64,000 bases of DNA from assembly GCA_002863125.1 (NCBI GenBank), contig PKEB01000026.1, positions 55,369 through 119,368 on the forward strand. The letters are read 5' to 3'. This stretch comes from Flavobacteriales bacterium. GTDB lineage: Bacteria; Bacteroidota; Bacteroidia; Flavobacteriales_D; Sanyastnellaceae. Of this stretch, positions 62,219 through 64,000 are shown one piece after another (the stretch's first letter is position 1; each line of letters starts with the position of its first letter). Made by a program: the position numbers and the translations under genes. The notes beneath the pieces are model-generated. The model ran no database searches, had not been told where the DNA came from, and was given only the letters and a program-made list of their open reading frames with translations.

Positions 62219-62617
62219 GGGGCCGATTTTGGATTTGACAGCAAGATGACAAATCGGGTAAGCATGTCGAGCACTTGTTAGCACAGCTCGTTAAACCTGA
62301 ACTTTCAAGTCAGAAATGACAACACTTCCTACGCGCTCGCGGCCTAATCGACCCAGTCGGTTCGCCTAATTCACGTCACCAGGTGGCGGAACGAGCTATC
62401 CCGAAGCAACGTACGGACCCTTCCGCGGCTTCAATGGGGTATCAGGTAAATGGGACTAGTTAAGGGTGGGTCCGACACCCGGCGCGAAATTTACTGGACT
62501 AAGCCGCCAGGTGGGTTGTCTGTGATCAGCCTCCGGTCGAAAACCAATTGCAGAATAAACATGTAGAAAGCGCGGTTCGTCCTTGTTTGGACGCGGGTTC
62601 GACTCCCGCCGGCTCCA
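62219..62617 (+). ncRNA. ssrA: Transfer-messenger RNA (tmRNA)
   Basis: The 5' end GGGGCCGATTTTGGATTTGA is the tRNA-like acceptor and D-arm start. The 3' end carries the T-arm with GGTTCGACTCCC and the acceptor strand CGGCTCC. The seven acceptor pairs form with one GU, and the discriminator is A (62617). The next bases are CTA, so CCA is not encoded. The tag frame follows the conserved AGTC with resume codon AGA at 62312 and ends at the TAA 62345-62347, giving RNDNTSYALAA. tmRNA and SmpB rescue ribosomes on broken mRNAs and mark the product for degradation. An 18-base copy of its 3' end lies 192 bases downstream. Confidence 0.93.
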
Positions 62618-62618
62618 C
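62601..62618 (+). repeat. att-like direct repeat, left copy (inside ssrA 3' end)
   Basis: GACTCCCGCCGGCTCCAC forms the T-arm and acceptor end of tmRNA and recurs exactly at 62793-62810. tRNA and tmRNA 3' ends are classic integration sites for tyrosine-recombinase elements, which restore the gene end on one side and leave a copy on the other. Confidence 0.75.
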
Positions 62619-62792
62619 TAAATGTGTTGATTTTATTGGATTTTAAGGCTATTGGAGCCCGCTATGGAGCCCGTTAATTTTCCAAATAGTTCCGAACACC
62701 TTGTATTTGTTGGGACTGCTTGAGAGTCAGTAAATGCTGGATATTCAGGTGAATTTTCCAGTATTTTCAGATGCTACAGTTCTAATCCTATG
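62619..62792. mobile_element. AT-rich segment between the att-like repeats, likely remnant of an integrated element
   Basis: These 174 bases separate ssrA from its apparent terminator and are far more AT-rich than the surroundings (62701-62760 counts about 38% GC). They hold no gene I can support. Inside are two near-identical 12-mers starting TGGAGCCCG (62653 and 62665) and two copies of AATTTTCCA (62676-62684 and 62752-62760), which look like protein-binding arm sites. No integrase reading frame remains. The whole gene-free stretch between ssrA and the next gene (62618-62922) consists of this segment, the right repeat, a terminator and a leader hairpin. Confidence 0.6.
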
Positions 62793-62810
62793 GACTCCCG
62801 CCGGCTCCAC
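62793..62810 (+). repeat. att-like direct repeat, right copy
   Basis: This is an exact 18-base copy of the ssrA 3' end. It is preceded by unrelated AT-rich sequence, so it cannot form a tRNA-like structure of its own. It is followed directly by sequence leading into a strong terminator. Confidence 0.75.
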
Positions 62811-62830
62811 CGAAAGGAATGTGGAAAAGT

Positions 62831-62862
62831 AGCCTGCAGCCCCAGTGGTTGCGGGCTTTTTT
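62831..62862 (+). terminator. Intrinsic terminator, probably the original ssrA terminator
   Basis: Arms 62831-62841 and 62847-62857 make an eleven-pair stem (two GU) with a five-base loop, followed by six T (62857-62862). It lies 20 bases after the right att-like repeat, which is where the ssrA terminator would stand if the repeat-to-repeat segment were removed. Confidence 0.75.
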
Positions 62863-62922
62863 GTGCCGTAACTTGCAGCAAAATCAGGGGTTTCACGCAA
62901 CAAGCCCCTCGCACCTTGCGCG

Positions 62923-63771
62923 ATGACTCTCCAAGAACAACCCTTGTTGAAGCGGCCCGTCGAAGTGGCCGTGATTTCCGACCTGCATCTGGGCATGCGG
63001 GGATGCCGTGCCGCGGAAGTGCTGCGCTATTTGAAGTCCATTGATCCTGAAGTCCTCGTGCTGAACGGGGACATCATCGACGGTTGGCAGTTCAAGAAGA
63101 AGTACTTCCCTGCGGCCCACATGCAGGTGGTGCGGGAGCTTCTGGGCATGATTGCCCGCCAAAAAACCATTTACTACATCACGGGAAACCACGACGAGGT
63201 GTTCCGCCGTTTCAAGGGCTTCGAAACGAGCAACTTCAAAATCGTCAACAAGGTGGTCCTTCCATTGGACGGAAAGAGGGCGTGGTTTTTTCATGGCGAC
63301 GTCTTCGACGTGACCATGCAGCATTCCAAGTGGCTTGCCATGCTCGGAGGGAAGGGATACGACGCCTTGATTTGGTTCAATCACCTGATCAACCAGGTGT
63401 CGCTTGCTTTGGGCAAGGGACGCATCTCCCTGTCCAAAAAAGTCAAGGAGAGCGTCAAAAGCGCGGTCAAGTTCATCAACCATTTCGAGGAGACGGCGGC
63501 AGAGATCGCCATCCGTAACGGATTCGATTACGTCGTGTGCGGCCACATCCACCAGCCCGCCAACCGGACCATCGTCATGAACGAGGGCCAAGTGACCTAC
63601 CTCAACAGCGGAGATTGGGTGGAGAACTGCACGGCACTGGAATACAACCAAGGAGAGTGGCGCATACACTGGCAAGAGGAGGTCGCTGCGCGCGACACCG
63701 GGAAGGACGTGCAGGCGCGGAGCACCAAGGACCTGTTTCAGGAGTTGCTTGTGGAATTTTCCATGATTTGA
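62923..63771 (+). CDS. LpxH-like UDP-2,3-diacylglucosamine diphosphatase family metallophosphoesterase
   Basis: This 282-residue protein has the calcineurin-like motifs in order: VAVISDLHLGMRG (about 16-28), LNGDIIDGW, ITGNHDE, FFHGDVFD, and CGHIHQP near 205. This set and the spacing fit the LpxH-like branch used by Bacteroidota, which cleaves UDP-2,3-diacylglucosamine in lipid A synthesis at the inner membrane. Sequence alone does not separate it from related phosphoesterases. The downstream glycosyltransferase begins 1 base after its stop. A hairpin in its short leader (62886-62909) might affect translation. Confidence 0.85.
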   Translation: MTLQEQPLLKRPVEVAVISDLHLGMRGCRAAEVLRYLKSIDPEVLVLNGDIIDGWQFKKKYFPAAHMQVVRELLGMIARQKTIYYITGNHDEVFRRFKGFETSNFKIVNKVVLPLDGKRAWFFHGDVFDVTMQHSKWLAMLGGKGYDALIWFNHLINQVSLALGKGRISLSKKVKESVKSAVKFINHFEETAAEIAIRNGFDYVVCGHIHQPANRTIVMNEGQVTYLNSGDWVENCTALEYNQGEWRIHWQEEVAARDTGKDVQARSTKDLFQELLVEFSMI

Positions 63772-63772
63772 C

Positions 63773-64000
63773 ATGAAAGTGCTGTACGCCTTTCAGGGCA
63801 CGGGGAACGGCCACCACACTAGGGCGGTTGAGTTGTTGCCCCTTCTCCGGCACATGGCAGACGTGGACGTTTGGGTGAGTGGCGGCGGGATGAATCGCTC
63901 GTTTGACGTGGACGTGGATCGTCGGTTCCACGGAGTGGGGTTTACGTTTGGGACGAAGGGCGGCATCGACTGGGGAGCTTCCCTGCGGGCGTTGAAGCCT
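63773..64000 (+). CDS. Glycosyltransferase, N-terminal fragment (runs off the window)
   Basis: An open frame of 76 codons starts at ATG 63773 and continues past the right edge. It begins VLYAFQGTGNGHHTRAVELL, the glycine-rich first beta-alpha turn of MurG/GT1-type (GT-B fold) glycosyltransferases, followed by VDVWVSGGGMN and the second strand of the Rossmann domain. It probably adds a sugar to a lipid or surface glycan. The tight link to the LpxH-like gene suggests envelope lipid or glycan synthesis. Without the C-terminal donor-binding half the family cannot be fixed. Confidence 0.75.
   Translation, partial: MKVLYAFQGTGNGHHTRAVELLPLLRHMADVDVWVSGGGMNRSFDVDVDRRFHGVGFTFGTKGGIDWGASLRALKP

Noticed and set aside
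62066..62281. Short open frame upstream of and into ssrA
   Set aside because: It covers the ssrA promoter and 5' end, encodes no recognisable domain, and the RNA gene explains the sequence.
62793..62810. Second tRNA-like 3' end as a separate tRNA or tmRNA gene
   Set aside because: Only the 18 bases are shared. Upstream there is no D-arm, anticodon arm or acceptor 5' strand, so it cannot be an RNA gene; an attachment-site copy fits better.
1..64000. CRISPR array, rRNA operon or intact insertion sequence
   Set aside because: No regularly spaced repeats, rRNA sequence, transposase frame or terminal inverted repeats were seen. The only mobile-element trace is the ssrA-linked remnant.

Overview
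The window looks like chromosomal DNA of a marine-type Bacteroidota bacterium, probably a GC-rich member of the Flavobacteriales. The lineage call is an inference. It rests on type A and type B type IX secretion (T9SS) sorting domains, a TonB-dependent receptor with a carboxypeptidase-like plug extension, a fused E1 alpha/beta 2-oxoacid dehydrogenase, DUF1573 and DUF3108 proteins, two bacillithiol-system genes, sparse Shine-Dalgarno signals, and several exact copies of the Bacteroidota -7 promoter motif TAnnTTTG. Genes are densely packed with many 1-11 base overlaps. No rRNA, tRNA, CRISPR array or intact insertion sequence was seen.

Layout. 1-7.9 kb: a truncated TonB receptor, a solute-binding lipoprotein, an ACMSD-type amidohydrolase, an ECF sigma factor with a one-helix membrane partner and two exported proteins. 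7.9-17.7 kb: housekeeping genes (bshC, a HAD phosphatase, ruvX, a heptosyltransferase-like GT9, dnaN, a rhomboid protease, a SirB1-like protein), a two-gene surface-glycan unit (sugar transferase and DegT aminotransferase) and a Crp/Fnr regulator. 17.6-34 kb: DUF3108 and DUF1573 proteins, an S41 protease, a secreted trypsin-like protease, a mutS2/miaA/pRiA4b-like/ytxJ operon, the fused E1, two FAD enzymes and an OmpA-like outer-membrane protein. 34-39 kb: a 1004-residue TPR/coiled-coil protein coupled to a TonB-like protein, then a saccharopine/alanine-dehydrogenase-like enzyme.

39.3-56 kb is the most unusual part. It is a co-directional run of about twelve exported proteins: a T9SS cargo, three formylglycine-type sulfatases, their own lipoprotein formylglycine-generating enzyme, two adjacent outer-membrane barrel-like proteins, two lipoproteins with sugar-binding-like folds, a clan-A glycosidase-like TIM barrel, a right-handed beta-helix protein and a protein with a duplicated 105-residue domain. 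The last two share a Cys-containing, dockerin-like C-terminal module. The run resembles a locus for degrading a sulfated glycan, but it has no SusC/SusD pair and no nearby regulator. Sample stretches counted by hand are about 50-52% GC, against 65-68% in flanking housekeeping genes.

56-64 kb: a large Asp-box (sortilin-like) protein, a 972-residue type B T9SS protein, the tmRNA gene ssrA, an LpxH-like phosphoesterase and the start of a glycosyltransferase. Directly behind ssrA, the last 18 bases of its tRNA-like end are repeated 192 bases downstream. The repeats flank an AT-rich segment, and the apparent ssrA terminator lies beyond the second copy. This is the expected footprint of an integrative element that used ssrA as attachment site and was then almost wholly lost.
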